Assembly: GCF_947500265.1 (NCBI RefSeq) | Contig: NZ_CANMRN010000001.1 | Location: 434,001 to 498,000, forward strand | Length of the DNA: 64,000 nucleotides | From: an uncultured Psychrobacter sp. | Lineage (GTDB): Bacteria; Pseudomonadota; Gammaproteobacteria; Pseudomonadales; Moraxellaceae | Direction of reading: 5' to 3' | Shown here: piece by piece, positions 16,417 to 25,982 of the stretch | Layout: each line of letters begins with the position of its first letter | How positions within the stretch are numbered: position 1 is the first letter of the stretch | The notes under the pieces: model-generated | What the model was told of the DNA's origin: nothing | The model's database searches: none | What the model saw: the letters and a program-made list of their open reading frames with translations, nothing else | Position numbers and translations under genes: made by a program

Positions 16417-16992
16417 ATGAATCCTATCGCACTTCTATTACTTGCGCTTTCTATGTCTACGGATGCCTTTTCCGTGGCAATCAGTAAAGGCGCAAGTCTT
16501 AAAAACCCTCGTTTTATTGAAGCTTTCAGAATGGGTGTTATTTTTGGCACCATTGAAGCGATCACGCCTATTATTGGTTGGTTAATTGGTCACTCTGCCA
16601 CAACCTTTATAAATGCGTCTTTTATTGAGGCGTGGGACCACTGGGTCGCGTTTGTCATACTTTTTGCGCTCGGTCTGCACATGCTATATGAGGGACTGAA
16701 ACCAAGTGATGAAACGGCAGAAGCGCCGTCGAGACATTCTTTTTTCAAACTTGCTTTGACTGCATTTGGTACCAGCATCGATGCCATGGCTGTCGGTGTG
16801 AGCCTAGCATTTGTAAAGGTCAATATTTTACTGGCGGCAGGTCTTATTGGCTTGGCCACTACAGTAATGGTCACGCTAGGGGTGATGTTAGGAAAGGTGT
16901 TAGGTTCATTAATCGGTCATAGAGCTGAAATATTTGGTGGTATGATGCTAATTGCCATCGGTGCATGGATTTTATTAAGCCATCTTCAATGA
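16417..16992 (+). CDS. mntP: Manganese efflux pump MntP
   Basis: 191 aa counted from ATG 16417, just after the riboswitch. The N-terminus [20 protein letters not shown] carries the conserved acidic residue of the family (D16), and the second repeat has [18 protein letters not shown] with its matching aspartate. It has six hydrophobic segments arranged as two inverted three-helix repeats. Family role: export of Mn2+ across the inner membrane. The paired acidic motifs plus the upstream Mn riboswitch make the call firm. A GAGA-type ribosome site precedes the start. Monocistronic, followed by hairpins and a tRNA on the other strand. Confidence 0.93.
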   Translation: MNPIALLLLALSMSTDAFSVAISKGASLKNPRFIEAFRMGVIFGTIEAITPIIGWLIGHSATTFINASFIEAWDHWVAFVILFALGLHMLYEGLKPSDETAEAPSRHSFFKLALTAFGTSIDAMAVGVSLAFVKVNILLAAGLIGLATTVMVTLGVMLGKVLGSLIGHRAEIFGGMMLIAIGAWILLSHLQ

Positions 16993-17082
16993 TTATATAA
17001 AAACTGTCTACTACGAACAGATAGTCATTACGTGTATAAATTTATTACTGACTTGTAGAGGCAAAGCACTTGTTTATCTAAG

Positions 17083-17115
17083 AAAAGCCTATCTATATTA
17101 ATAGTTAGGCTTTTT
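17083..17115 (+). terminator. Terminator downstream of mntP
   Basis: AAAAGCCTA pairs with TAGGCTTTT. It lies about 90 nt beyond the mntP stop. The rest of 16993-17331 holds no gene I can see. Confidence 0.75.
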
Positions 17116-17282
17116 GGGTCTAAAACTAGCACATTACGCTGTAACGGCTCGCAAGAAGTCTGAAAAACACAGCACTACAAAACTATCAATAATTATCCGC
17201 TGTCAGCGAAGAGGCTTGAATAAAGTGCCTATATCTATGCTTATACACATGGTTGTTATTTACTAAGAAAACAGCAGACAAT

Positions 17283-17316
17283 AAAAAAGACCTCCAATCT
17301 CTTGAAGGTCTTTTTT
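17283..17316. terminator. Terminator downstream of the tRNA gene
   Basis: AAAAAAGACCT pairs with AGGTCTTTTTT. It is symmetric, but lies just past the 3' end of the minus-strand tRNA and most likely ends its transcript. Confidence 0.8.
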
Positions 17317-17331
17317 ATTAAAACTTAAATT

Positions 17332-17408
17332 TGGTGGGCCCAGTAGGACTTGAACCTACGACCAAAGGATTATGAGTCCTCTGCTCTAACCAACTGAGCT
17401 ATGGGCCC
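17332..17408 (-). tRNA. tRNA with CAU anticodon, probably tRNA-Ile2 (lysidine)
   Basis: The 77-nt cloverleaf has acceptor stem GGGCCCA/TGGGCCC, D-arm AGCTCAGTTGGTTAGAGC, anticodon loop ACTCATAAT, T-loop GTTCAAGTC and encoded CCA (17332-17334). The anticodon is CAU. The arm GAGGACTCATAATCCTTTGG and variable region GGTCG resemble E. coli tRNA-Ile2 (AUA decoding after TilS modification) more than elongator tRNA-Met, although methionine cannot be excluded by eye. Confidence 0.9.
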
Positions 17409-17503
17409 TAACGTTAGACGCACAATGATACCTGATTTTTTTAATTTTTCAAGCAAAAGATAGGCAGTAATCAAGATATTTTTTATTGAGTAAGATTCTC
17501 GTA

Positions 17504-18316
17504 TTACAGGTGACCACCAGCTATGGTTAGACTACGGCCTCCATCCACGGTGATGATCTCTCCTGTGACATAATTTGCCTGCACAAGATACAGTACGCTA
17601 TGAGCAATCTCATCAGGTCGGCCTATTCGCTGCATAGGAATAGCATCGATGATACTTTTCTGTTGCTCGTTATCAATAGCTTGGTCACTAGTAGGGTCAG
17701 GTAAAATGTTGACCCCAGGAGCAACTCCGTTGACCCGTACTTCTGGTGCCATCTCTAGTGCTAGCGACTGTACCATCATTCGATGCGCAGCCTTTGCCAT
17801 GTTATAGACAGTATAGTTGTTAAACGGTCTATCATGCGCATGTATGTCCAACAAACTGATAATGCAGCCTTGTTGTTGCTTAAGATAAGGTAGTAGGGCT
17901 TGGCTTAGTAATAAAGGGGCTTTTGCGTTGGTCAAAAGCAACTCATCCCACTGTGCATGATTGATACTACCGAGTGGGCTAGGATAAAACCGTGAGGCAT
18001 TATGCACCAGTACATCAAGCTGTCCAAACGCCTCTATAATACTTCCAACAAAGCTGTCTAAAGCTGTTTTATCATTAACTATTGTCAAGTCAGCAACGAT
18101 AACTTTTGCACTATTAGCACGGATGTCGTTCAGATGGTCAGCTAAATCATTAGCGTCTCGTTCACTACGGTGACAATGAATAATGACGCGGTAACCTTGC
18201 CTATGAGCCGCTTTAACAATAGCCGCCCCAATGCGCCTAGCACTACCTGTGACAAGCATCACTGGCGTTTGGTTATTTATATTTTCTGTTTGGTAGGCAT
18301 TAGTTTCTTGGTTCAT
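17504..18316 (-). CDS. SDR-family pteridine reductase-like oxidoreductase
   Basis: A short-chain dehydrogenase of 270 aa counted from ATG 18316; the frame open to 18433 would overlap cca. The NAD(P) motif is VTGSARRIGAAI; the arginine pair after TGS is typical of pteridine reductases (PTR1/FolM group) using NADPH. VLVHNASRFYPSPLG is the NNAG equivalent. YTVYNMAKAAHRMMVQSLAL contains the catalytic Tyr-x3-Lys. The C-terminus has VNGVAPGVNILPDP and EIAHSVLYLVQANYVTGEIITVDGG. Proposed role: dihydropterin or dihydrofolate reduction in the cytoplasm. It lies 37 bp downstream of cca on the same strand and is probably co-transcribed. Exact substrate uncertain. Confidence 0.78.
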   Translation of the reverse strand: MNQETNAYQTENINNQTPVMLVTGSARRIGAAIVKAAHRQGYRVIIHCHRSERDANDLADHLNDIRANSAKVIVADLTIVNDKTALDSFVGSIIEAFGQLDVLVHNASRFYPSPLGSINHAQWDELLLTNAKAPLLLSQALLPYLKQQQGCIISLLDIHAHDRPFNNYTVYNMAKAAHRMMVQSLALEMAPEVRVNGVAPGVNILPDPTSDQAIDNEQQKSIIDAIPMQRIGRPDEIAHSVLYLVQANYVTGEIITVDGGRSLTIAGGHL

Positions 18317-18353
18317 AGCAATACTACTTTTTTCTCTAAGGTGCTTGTCTATA

Positions 18354-19535
18354 TCATTGTTGCGCTTGCAAGTGTTTAATCCTGCTTTGGCGTAAGGCTG
18401 AACCAATGGCGGGGCCTTTAAGGTCTGGCGCAATGTCGGTCATACCGATGGCGTGAAAGCTGTTTAGTGCTAGCATCATTTGGCGATGCTGTGTTGCTAG
18501 CTGTAATACATGACTGCACACTAGCAGCTGAGAGAGCTTGTCAGGCTCCTTATGCGCACCGCAGGCTTGGATTAGATCGATTTTTTCAGCCGCAGTTAGA
18601 CTGTTTATTGTGCTTAGTTTTTCAGCTTGCTGAGCGAATAAAGTCGCGAATTGAGTATGTGCTTTTGGGACTTTGGCTTTATTACCGATAGCGTTAATAT
18701 TTTTTATAGCGGTTGATACGGTAGACGTAGACTCAGAGTTTTCGCTATTAAATAATGATGAAGACAGGCTAGTCATTAGTAGCGCCCAACGCTGTGACAA
18801 GTTTAGACGCATTTGGCCTGCAAAATATAATGCTGTCTGCGCTGTTTCTCTTATTTGGATATTGTCCCAAGCATGATGCAATGGCGCGAAATACTCTATG
18901 AGCGCACCAATTTCAAACAGTTTTTGCCAATAGACTTGCGGTGATAGTTGCATAGTTGCACGGCTCGATTCTTGCCAAATACGTTCGGCGCTTAAATGAG
19001 CCAGCTCTCCTGTATCAACCAATTGACGCATCAGCGTTAAAGTGTCATCCGCGATGGTGAACCCCAAATCGTAGTAACGGCTATAGAAACGCACTGTGCG
19101 AAGTACACGTAATGGGTCTTCGCTAAAAGCACTGGACACATGACGTAATGTCTTGCTTTCTAAGTCTTGTAGGCCGCCATAGTAGTCGATGACCTGTCCG
19201 TCAATAGGGGTGTCGTCAGTTAAGCTGGTAACTTCAATTGCCATCGCGTTGATGGTTAAATCACGACGGCGCAAATCATCCTCTAGACTAACATCAGGGC
19301 TGGCATGTACGCTAAAACCTTTGTAGCCTGAGCCTTGCTTACGTTCTGTGCGTGCTAGGGCATATTCTTCGTGACTGGTCGGGTGCAAAAACACCGGAAA
19401 ATCAGCACCGACTTGTTGAAACCCTGCGTCAATCATCTCTGCCACGGTAGCACCAACGACGACGAAGTCTTTATCTTTGATCGGACGTTTCAGGAGTCGA
19501 TCACGTACCGCGCCGCCCACAAGGTAAATCTGCAT
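18354..19535 (-). CDS. cca: CCA-adding tRNA nucleotidyltransferase
   Basis: A 393-aa class II nucleotidyltransferase that builds or repairs the tRNA 3' CCA end. N-terminal hallmarks are LVGGAVRD (residues 5-12) and the metal-binding pair D21/D23 in IKDKDFVVVG. RRRDLTINAMAI and the neck motif DPLRVLRTVRF follow, with RIWQE further on. The C-terminal half is helical with a Ser/Thr-rich insert (NSENSESTSTVSTAI). It is slightly shorter than E. coli Cca (about 412 aa) and I do not see a convincing HD phosphohydrolase motif. An SDR gene follows on the same strand. Essential function in species whose tRNAs do not all encode CCA. Confidence 0.93.
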   Translation of the reverse strand: MQIYLVGGAVRDRLLKRPIKDKDFVVVGATVAEMIDAGFQQVGADFPVFLHPTSHEEYALARTERKQGSGYKGFSVHASPDVSLEDDLRRRDLTINAMAIEVTSLTDDTPIDGQVIDYYGGLQDLESKTLRHVSSAFSEDPLRVLRTVRFYSRYYDLGFTIADDTLTLMRQLVDTGELAHLSAERIWQESSRATMQLSPQVYWQKLFEIGALIEYFAPLHHAWDNIQIRETAQTALYFAGQMRLNLSQRWALLMTSLSSSLFNSENSESTSTVSTAIKNINAIGNKAKVPKAHTQFATLFAQQAEKLSTINSLTAAEKIDLIQACGAHKEPDKLSQLLVCSHVLQLATQHRQMMLALNSFHAIGMTDIAPDLKGPAIGSALRQSRIKHLQAQQ

Positions 19536-19707
19536 AAAAGCCTCTATTTATTTAGCAAAATGTTACTGTACTTATTATTGCTGTGCTTATCACCACTGTA
19601 CTTATCAACATATCATCTGCTCAATTTTTCTATAGTGAAAGAAATCTAAAATTGCTACAAGGCAGCCGACTACAGATTGTAAAAGTAGTTCTCCAACGAT
19701 ATATCAA

Positions 19708-19748
19708 AAAAAACAGCCAATGCTTTATAGGTCGCATTGACTGTTTTT
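19708..19748 (-). terminator. Terminator downstream of maeB
   Basis: AAAAACAGCCAATG opposes CATTGACTGTTTTT with one mismatch. It lies between the maeB stop and the cca start and suits minus-strand transcription. Confidence 0.75.
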
Positions 19749-19842
19749 AGTATAGCAGACGGGCTTTGTTAATGGATAACAGCGCCTGCCTTAATCACGC
19801 ATTGTTACTGAATACGAGATATCATTGATTACTAAGCTTCGA

Positions 19843-22176
19843 CTACTGAGCTTCGTTTTCTAAATCTTGAGCTTCAGTGACGGTCAATGCAGTCATGTTG
19901 ACGATACCACGTGCTGTCGCTGATGGCGTCAAAATGTGGACTGGCTTATTGGTACCTAATAGGATAGGGCCAATAGAAGCACTACCAGTGGCTGTCTTCA
20001 GCAGGTTGAAAGCGATGTTTGATGCATCAAGCGTTGGCAAAATAAGTAAGTTCGCTGCGCCTTTTAATGGGCTTGATGGCATATCGTTTAGACGAATATT
20101 TTCGTTAAGCGCGGCATCACCTTGCATTTCGCCTTCAAACTCAAAGTCGACATTCATATTGGTTAATAGTTCATGAACCTTACGCATTTTGACAGCGCTG
20201 GCACGATCTGAAGCACCAAAGTTAGAATGAGACACTAGCGCCACGCGTGGCGTAATACCAAAGCGACGTAGCTGATCCGTTGCCAAGACAGTCATTTCAG
20301 CCAATTGCTCAGCTGTTGGGTCTTCATGGACATAAGTATCAGCGATAAAGATATTACGATCTTGCATGAGTACTGCATTCATCGCATAGAAATCATTCAT
20401 ACCTTGTTTTTTGCCAATGACGCTTTCAACGTATTTTAGATGCAATTGGTAATGGCCAAAGGTACCGCATACCATGCCATCTGCCGCACCATTTTCAACC
20501 AGCAAAGAACCAATCAAAGTCGTCTTACGGCGAACATCACGGCGCGCAAGCTCGATGCTTACACCGCGGCGTTTGTTTTTCTCATAGTAGCCCTGCCAGT
20601 AGTCTTTGTAGCGAGGATCGTCATCAACGTTGACGATGGTAATATTTTCGCCAGCTTTTAAACGTAGGCCTAGCTTTTTGATATTGGCTTCGATAACTGA
20701 AGGACGACCAACCAAGATAGGTTGTGCTAACTTCTCATCAACGACGACTTGCACAGCGAGCAAGATGTTGTTGTCTTCACCTTCACAGTACACGATACGT
20801 TTTGGATCGGCTTTAGCACGAGCAAAGATTGGCTTCATGACAAACGCGGAGTTATAAACAAACTCAGACAGACGCTGACGATAGGCTTGCATGTCATCGA
20901 TCGGTAGCGTGGCAACGCCTGAATCCATCGCTGCTTTGGCAACAGCAGATGCGATTTCAATGATTAGATTTGGCTCTAGAGGGCCTGGGATTAAGTAGTC
21001 ACGACCAAAACTCTGCATCTTTTCGATGTTTCTAGCGCTGGTAGTTGGAGTGGCTTCAACGTGTGCCATCGCAGCGATTGCTTTTACGCAAGCGACTTTC
21101 ATCTCTTCATTAACAGTGGTCGCACCAACATCCAATGCACCGCGGAAGATATATGGGAAGCATAGCGCGTTGTTTACTTGGTTTGGATAGTCTGAACGAC
21201 CAGTTGCCATGATGACGTCTGGACGTACGGCATGTGCCAATTCTGGCATGATTTCAGGAGTAGGGTTGGCAAGTGCAAAGACGATAGGGTCTTTTGCCAT
21301 ACGGCGAACCATATCTTCTGATAGTGTACCTGGCATTGATAGGCCTAGGAACATATCGACATCGTCCATAACTTCTTCGATAGAAGTAGCCGTGATATCA
21401 CGAGCATAACGCTGTTTGGTTTCGTCTAGGTTTTCACGGCTAGTACTGATGATACCGCGTGAGTCTGAAACAATAATGTTGTTCTTATTAACGCCAAGTG
21501 CGCAAATAATATCTAGGCAAGAAATGGCTGCTGCGCCTGCGCCTGAACAGACAATTTTAATCTCTTCGATTTTTTTGCCAGTAATCAACAAAGCATTTAG
21601 CATGGCTGCAGCAACGATGATTGACGTACCATGTTGGTCATCATGGAACACAGGAATGTTCATGCGCTCACGTAGTACGCGTTCAATTTTGAAACATTCT
21701 GGTGCTTTGATGTCTTCTAGGTTGATACCACCAAAAGTAGGCTCAAGTGAGGCAACCGCTTCGATGAACTTATCTGGATCGTTTTGAGCAATTTCAATAT
21801 CAAAAACGTCGATACCTGCGAACTTCTTAAATAGAACGCCTTTGCCTTCCATGACTGGCTTCGATGCCAATGGACCGATATTACCCAGACCCAATACAGC
21901 AGTACCATTAGTGATAACACCAACTAGGTTATTACGTGCCGTGTATTTAGACGCAAGTTTTGGATCTCTTTGGATCTCAAGACAAGGTACAGCAACGCCT
22001 GGAGAGTAGGCGAGTGCTAAATCACGTTGGTTGGCTAGCTGCTTAGTAGGGGTTACCGAAATTTTACCTGGGCGTGGAAACTCATGGTAATGTAAGGCAG
22101 CTTGTTCAAACTGCTCTTTTTCTGTACTGAGGTTATCCGTATTCGAAGTGGTATCGTCATTCATAATAATTGCCAT
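19843..22176 (-). CDS. maeB: NADP-dependent malic enzyme, MaeB type
   Basis: The 777-aa cytoplasmic enzyme decarboxylates malate to pyruvate with NADP. The malic domain (about 1-430) has [68 protein letters not shown] and the nucleotide motif [12 protein letters not shown]-terminal phosphotransacetylase-like domain (about 440-770), usual for MaeB, has VYCEGED and a tail with [26 protein letters not shown]; it probably serves allosteric regulation by acetyl-CoA. The start may be ATG 22176 or ATG 22164 (MNDDTTSN); neither has a clear ribosome site. Followed by a terminator. Confidence 0.94.
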   Translation of the reverse strand: MAIIMNDDTTSNTDNLSTEKEQFEQAALHYHEFPRPGKISVTPTKQLANQRDLALAYSPGVAVPCLEIQRDPKLASKYTARNNLVGVITNGTAVLGLGNIGPLASKPVMEGKGVLFKKFAGIDVFDIEIAQNDPDKFIEAVASLEPTFGGINLEDIKAPECFKIERVLRERMNIPVFHDDQHGTSIIVAAAMLNALLITGKKIEEIKIVCSGAGAAAISCLDIICALGVNKNNIIVSDSRGIISTSRENLDETKQRYARDITATSIEEVMDDVDMFLGLSMPGTLSEDMVRRMAKDPIVFALANPTPEIMPELAHAVRPDVIMATGRSDYPNQVNNALCFPYIFRGALDVGATTVNEEMKVACVKAIAAMAHVEATPTTSARNIEKMQSFGRDYLIPGPLEPNLIIEIASAVAKAAMDSGVATLPIDDMQAYRQRLSEFVYNSAFVMKPIFARAKADPKRIVYCEGEDNNILLAVQVVVDEKLAQPILVGRPSVIEANIKKLGLRLKAGENITIVNVDDDPRYKDYWQGYYEKNKRRGVSIELARRDVRRKTTLIGSLLVENGAADGMVCGTFGHYQLHLKYVESVIGKKQGMNDFYAMNAVLMQDRNIFIADTYVHEDPTAEQLAEMTVLATDQLRRFGITPRVALVSHSNFGASDRASAVKMRKVHELLTNMNVDFEFEGEMQGDAALNENIRLNDMPSSPLKGAANLLILPTLDASNIAFNLLKTATGSASIGPILLGTNKPVHILTPSATARGIVNMTALTVTEAQDLENEAQ

Positions 22177-22530
22177 GGTTGGAATAAATTGAAATAAATT
22201 AAATGGTGATAAAAAACAACGTCTAACCCTCCAAAGATCATTGAATGATAATAATTGAAAGGTATAAAGACGTTAAACGACTCACGACCATCAGAATCAT
22301 GGTCGACGATCAAAGATCAGGTCAAAAAAGCAAACTAGCTAAAATATTCATTCTAGCATTATTGCCAATTCACTGCCTAGTCAACAACGGTGAATTGTGC
22401 GAATAATATAATAAAATGATATTCGTTATTTATCTCATTGATAATGCCAAAAAACGCAGTTAGATATCAACCTTAATTTCATAATGTTTCAAAATATTAC
22501 AGAATTGAAAGATGCTAAGACTAGCAACTA
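22177..22530. other. Intergenic region between maeB and selO
   Basis: 354 bp, no gene seen. It contains a 7-bp hairpin, CGACCAT-CAGAATC-ATGGTCG (22285-22305), in the maeB leader, otherwise AT-rich sequence that presumably holds the maeB promoter. Confidence 0.6.
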
Positions 22531-23997
22531 CTAAGAAGAGCAGCTAATAGGCATCTGCGGTGTATCAGGCGCAGGCGCACTGCTATCTAAATCATTAGCG
22601 ATATCTTGCACACTATAAGGGTTGGCTAATAAACGAAACACTCGATCAACCTCTTCAAACTGACCTTGCTCTGCGGCAGTAATTGCACGCTGCGCCATGC
22701 TATTACGAAGAACATAAACAGGATTGTTGGTTGTCATGTCGTTAACTGCCTGCTCAAGTAGCAGCTGCTCGATCTGTGCCAGATAACGTGCTGACCAGTC
22801 TTGCCATACTTGCTGCGCATCACCGCTTAATTCAGTGGTAATGGTATCCAGTAGCTTTTGCTCATAAGGATGATCTGCTGGTGCGACCAAACCGAGTAGG
22901 GCGCGGAAGCTATTGGTGTAGTCGAGCAAGTTGTCTTCTAATAGCGTCAACCATTCAAAGGCCAAGCTGAGACTCTCTCTTTGATGCGGTAGGCCAAGCT
23001 TACGGCACAGACCTTGCTGATAGTGCTGCATAAAGGTTGCTTCGTAAGGCGCTAGGCAGTCAGATAGAGTCTCACGAGTAACGCCTTCTAGGCGCATAAA
23101 GTGTGGCAGCCAAACGTTTAGGTTCCAGTGCCCGATAGCAGGCTGATTCTGATAAGCGTAGCGACCCGTATGGTCTGAGTGATTATTGATCCATGCAGGA
23201 TTAAAGCGCTCCATAAAGCCAAACGGCCCGAAGTCCAAAGTACTGCCTGTGATAGATAAGTTATCTGTGTTCATCACACCATGAGCAAAACCAATCAATT
23301 GCCAATCAGCAATCATACGAGCCGTACGCTCAACCACTGCGGTTAAGAAAGCTAAGACAGGCGTTTCGCTATCGCGGCACTCTGGATAGTAGGTGTCAAT
23401 CATATAGTCAGTGAACTCACCCAGTACATCAGGGGCAAAGCTGGCAATCCATTCGACATGACCGAGACGAATATGACTGTCTGCCACACGCATCAACGCT
23501 GCACCTGCTTCGATACGCTCACGGCGCACTCTCGTATCAGATACCACAAACCCCAAAGCGTTAGATGAGGGGATGCCAAGCTGGGTCAATGCATGACCGC
23601 ACAGGTATTCGCGAATAGTACTACGTAAGACTGCGCGTCCATCACCCATACGTGAATAGGGCGTCAAACCAGCACCTTTGAGATGCAAGTCTTGTGGCTG
23701 TCCATCAATATCGAGTACCTGCGCCATAAGCAAACCGCGTCCGTCACCCAATTGCCCAGCCCATTGTCCAAACTGGTGACCAGCATAGGCCATAGATAGT
23801 GGTTTGAAATCAGCTGGCACGTATTGACCGCCCAATATCTCAACCCAATTGGTCATCAGGTCCTCGTCGTTTGCCCAGCCTAACTGCTGTGCAACTTGAG
23901 TGTTGAAGTGACCGACACGAGGATTGTCTAGTGGCGTCGGTGGCTGCTCATGATAAAGGCGCGTGTCTAGGTTGACGTAAGTGTTTTGATAACGCAT
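22531..23997 (-). CDS. selO: SelO/YdiU protein adenylyltransferase
   Basis: A pseudokinase-fold AMPylator of 488 aa counted from ATG 23997 (GGAA upstream); ATG 24012 would add five residues. Landmarks are LSMAYAGHQFGQWAGQLGDG, LHLKGAGLTPYSRMGDGRAVLRS, IREYLCGHALTQLGIPSS, GFAHGVMNTDNLSITG and LDFGPFGFM. The family transfers AMP from ATP to Ser/Thr/Tyr of other proteins and affects redox homeostasis. The C-terminus is PISCSS: its Cys occupies the third-from-last place where eukaryotic SelO carries selenocysteine, so this is the Cys form. Monocistronic between maeB and a desaturase gene. Confidence 0.93.
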   Translation of the reverse strand: MRYQNTYVNLDTRLYHEQPPTPLDNPRVGHFNTQVAQQLGWANDEDLMTNWVEILGGQYVPADFKPLSMAYAGHQFGQWAGQLGDGRGLLMAQVLDIDGQPQDLHLKGAGLTPYSRMGDGRAVLRSTIREYLCGHALTQLGIPSSNALGFVVSDTRVRRERIEAGAALMRVADSHIRLGHVEWIASFAPDVLGEFTDYMIDTYYPECRDSETPVLAFLTAVVERTARMIADWQLIGFAHGVMNTDNLSITGSTLDFGPFGFMERFNPAWINNHSDHTGRYAYQNQPAIGHWNLNVWLPHFMRLEGVTRETLSDCLAPYEATFMQHYQQGLCRKLGLPHQRESLSLAFEWLTLLEDNLLDYTNSFRALLGLVAPADHPYEQKLLDTITTELSGDAQQVWQDWSARYLAQIEQLLLEQAVNDMTTNNPVYVLRNSMAQRAITAAEQGQFEEVDRVFRLLANPYSVQDIANDLDSSAPAPDTPQMPISCSS

Positions 23998-24260
23998 ACA
24001 GGCCGTTTCCATTAAAATATAAAAGTGAGAATGTCACTATAGCATAGCTCTCATATGGCATCGTTGCACTCTGTCCGTCTCTTGTAATATCTGGACAAAA
24101 AATAAATTTTTCGGTCTTTAATTAACTGAATATGATGGATGAGATGGTTATTGTTTTTGGATTAGAGAAAGCAATGGTTCAGCCAATGTATTTGACCATT
24201 TATTATGATAATAAAATCATTAGAAGTAGCTGTAATGACATAATCGATAAAGTATAAGCA

Positions 24261-24294
24261 AAAAAATCCCCCTATCTAGGACGGGTAGGGGGAT
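24261..24294 (-). terminator. Terminator downstream of the desaturase gene
   Basis: ATCCCCCTA pairs with TAGGGGGAT; read on the minus strand it is followed by a run of T. The rest of 24013-24332 shows no gene. Confidence 0.88.
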
Positions 24295-24332
24295 GGAGAA
24301 GCTTCAAAATTATAAAATAAATCAGAGGTTAA

Positions 24333-25736
24333 TTAAGCCGCTTTTTCGTTCGCGCCAATAGAGCGGAAAGCAGTTTTTAGATTGCTGTTATGCTCAAGGA
24401 TTTTCTGTTCAATTTTCGCATAATCATGCTTTAGCTTATCATCAACTTCACGTAAGCGATCAGCACATTCTATTTTTTTCATTTCAATAGTTTGAGCTTT
24501 CAGTGATTGCCATTCTTCGACAGTTTGTTTAAATGCATCGTATTCAAACTTAATGCGGTCTTGGAAGCTCTTCATCGCATGAGGAAGATCAAGCCCAGTG
24601 CTTGTGGCTGTATCGATCTGCTGTTGTGCTGCTTTGAACTGCATTTGCACTTCGGCATGCTTGATAGTCGTATCATCAACAGTACGCAGCTCAGAAGTCA
24701 AACCAAGTTTTGATAAACCAGCAATTAACCATTTGGTTGGGTCATATTGCCACCATTTCACGCCATTACGATAGTCGTATTGGAAGAAGTGATGGTAGTT
24801 ATGATAACCCTCACCCCACGTAAAGATAGCCAAGAAGAAGTTATCACGAGCACTATTGGTATCCGTATAAGGACGTGTACCAAACATGTGGCAGAACGAG
24901 TTGATAAAGAACGTAAAGTGATGCGTCAATACCAAACGTAGTAGGCCTGCGATAACCAACGTACCCCAAACATCACCAAGCAACCAACCGATAGCGGCAA
25001 CCATACCGACGTTCATGGCAACTACCCATAGACCGTAGTATTTATGCTGAATCTGTAAGACTCTATCTTTAGTCAAATCAGGAATGTTTTTGTAGTCGAA
25101 CTTGCCGCTAGGGTAGTTACGTAGCATCCAGCCAATATGACTGAACCAAAATCCACGCTGTGCTGAATACGGATCATCCAAACGATCATCTACATGACGA
25201 TGGTGAGTACGGTGACCAGAAACCCAATCAAACGCAGAACCCTGTACCGCTAGGGTAGAACCAAGCAATAAAAAGTTTCTGACAATTGGATGCGCTTTAT
25301 AAGCACGATGCGCCATTAGACGATGGTAACCTGCCGTAATACTGATACCAGTCCATACCATAAAGGCACCAAATACACCCCAAACAGGTGCGCTCACTTG
25401 ATGAGTGAACAAGTACCATGGCGTAATGATAGCAGCAGCAATCGGCGTCGCTACCAAAATAGTCGCCGGAATCCAGTTGATCGGTGCTTTGGTAAATTCA
25501 AACTCGCGCATATCAATGCTTTGCTCTTGCGCAGAAAGATCCGCTTGCTCAGAAGCTTTAGCATAATTGCGTTTGGCAACAGGCTGCTCATCAAGCGCCA
25601 TTTGCGCTTTTTTCTCATCAAAACGAGTTTTAAAACGCGTTACTTGAGTGCTCGCGGTCTTTACAAGCGTGTCACCAGATTTGATAGCGAAACGTAAGCC
25701 TTTAAGCGGTAAGCCAAGTGCTTTTTTTGCAATCAT
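24333..25736 (-). CDS. Acyl-CoA desaturase (delta-9 type) with long terminal extensions
   Basis: The 467-aa membrane di-iron desaturase introduces a cis double bond into saturated acyl chains, a key step in cold adaptation. The histidine boxes are HRLMAH (138-143), HRTHH (175-179) and HNYHH (312-316), with NSFCH (279-283) also typical. Two hydrophobic hairpins flank them (about 85-135 and 235-280). The protein is longer than usual bacterial homologues. It has an N-terminal hydrophilic arm of about 85 residues, and a C-terminal tail from about 345 onwards rich in Lys, Glu, Gln and Ala that looks coiled-coil. AGGGA precedes the start. Redox partner not encoded nearby. Confidence 0.9.
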   Translation of the reverse strand: MIAKKALGLPLKGLRFAIKSGDTLVKTASTQVTRFKTRFDEKKAQMALDEQPVAKRNYAKASEQADLSAQEQSIDMREFEFTKAPINWIPATILVATPIAAAIITPWYLFTHQVSAPVWGVFGAFMVWTGISITAGYHRLMAHRAYKAHPIVRNFLLLGSTLAVQGSAFDWVSGHRTHHRHVDDRLDDPYSAQRGFWFSHIGWMLRNYPSGKFDYKNIPDLTKDRVLQIQHKYYGLWVVAMNVGMVAAIGWLLGDVWGTLVIAGLLRLVLTHHFTFFINSFCHMFGTRPYTDTNSARDNFFLAIFTWGEGYHNYHHFFQYDYRNGVKWWQYDPTKWLIAGLSKLGLTSELRTVDDTTIKHAEVQMQFKAAQQQIDTATSTGLDLPHAMKSFQDRIKFEYDAFKQTVEEWQSLKAQTIEMKKIECADRLREVDDKLKHDYAKIEQKILEHNSNLKTAFRSIGANEKAA

Positions 25737-25982
25737 ATAATATCCCTAACGGTATTAATTTAAGCCACCATAGTACCTTAAAAATCGTGTAAAGTGAACA
25801 CTTATACACTATAAAAATATTGCTAAATAACAATAACTTGTATGGATTATAGAATGTATTGATCAAAAATACGAGTGACTTATCAGACATGAAGGAGAAG
25901 TGTAACAAGAAGGGTAGATATGTAGGAAAGAATGCGTTTATCAAAAAAATGATTAAATATCAAAAAAGTACGGATAACTCGG

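Noticed and set aside
18317-18433. Extended start of the SDR gene overlapping cca
   Set aside because: Would overlap cca by 80 bp; family N-terminus begins well after ATG 18316.
25737-25982. Minus-strand frame upstream of the desaturase gene
   Set aside because: Hydrophobic AT-driven composition, no ribosome site, overlaps the desaturase start.
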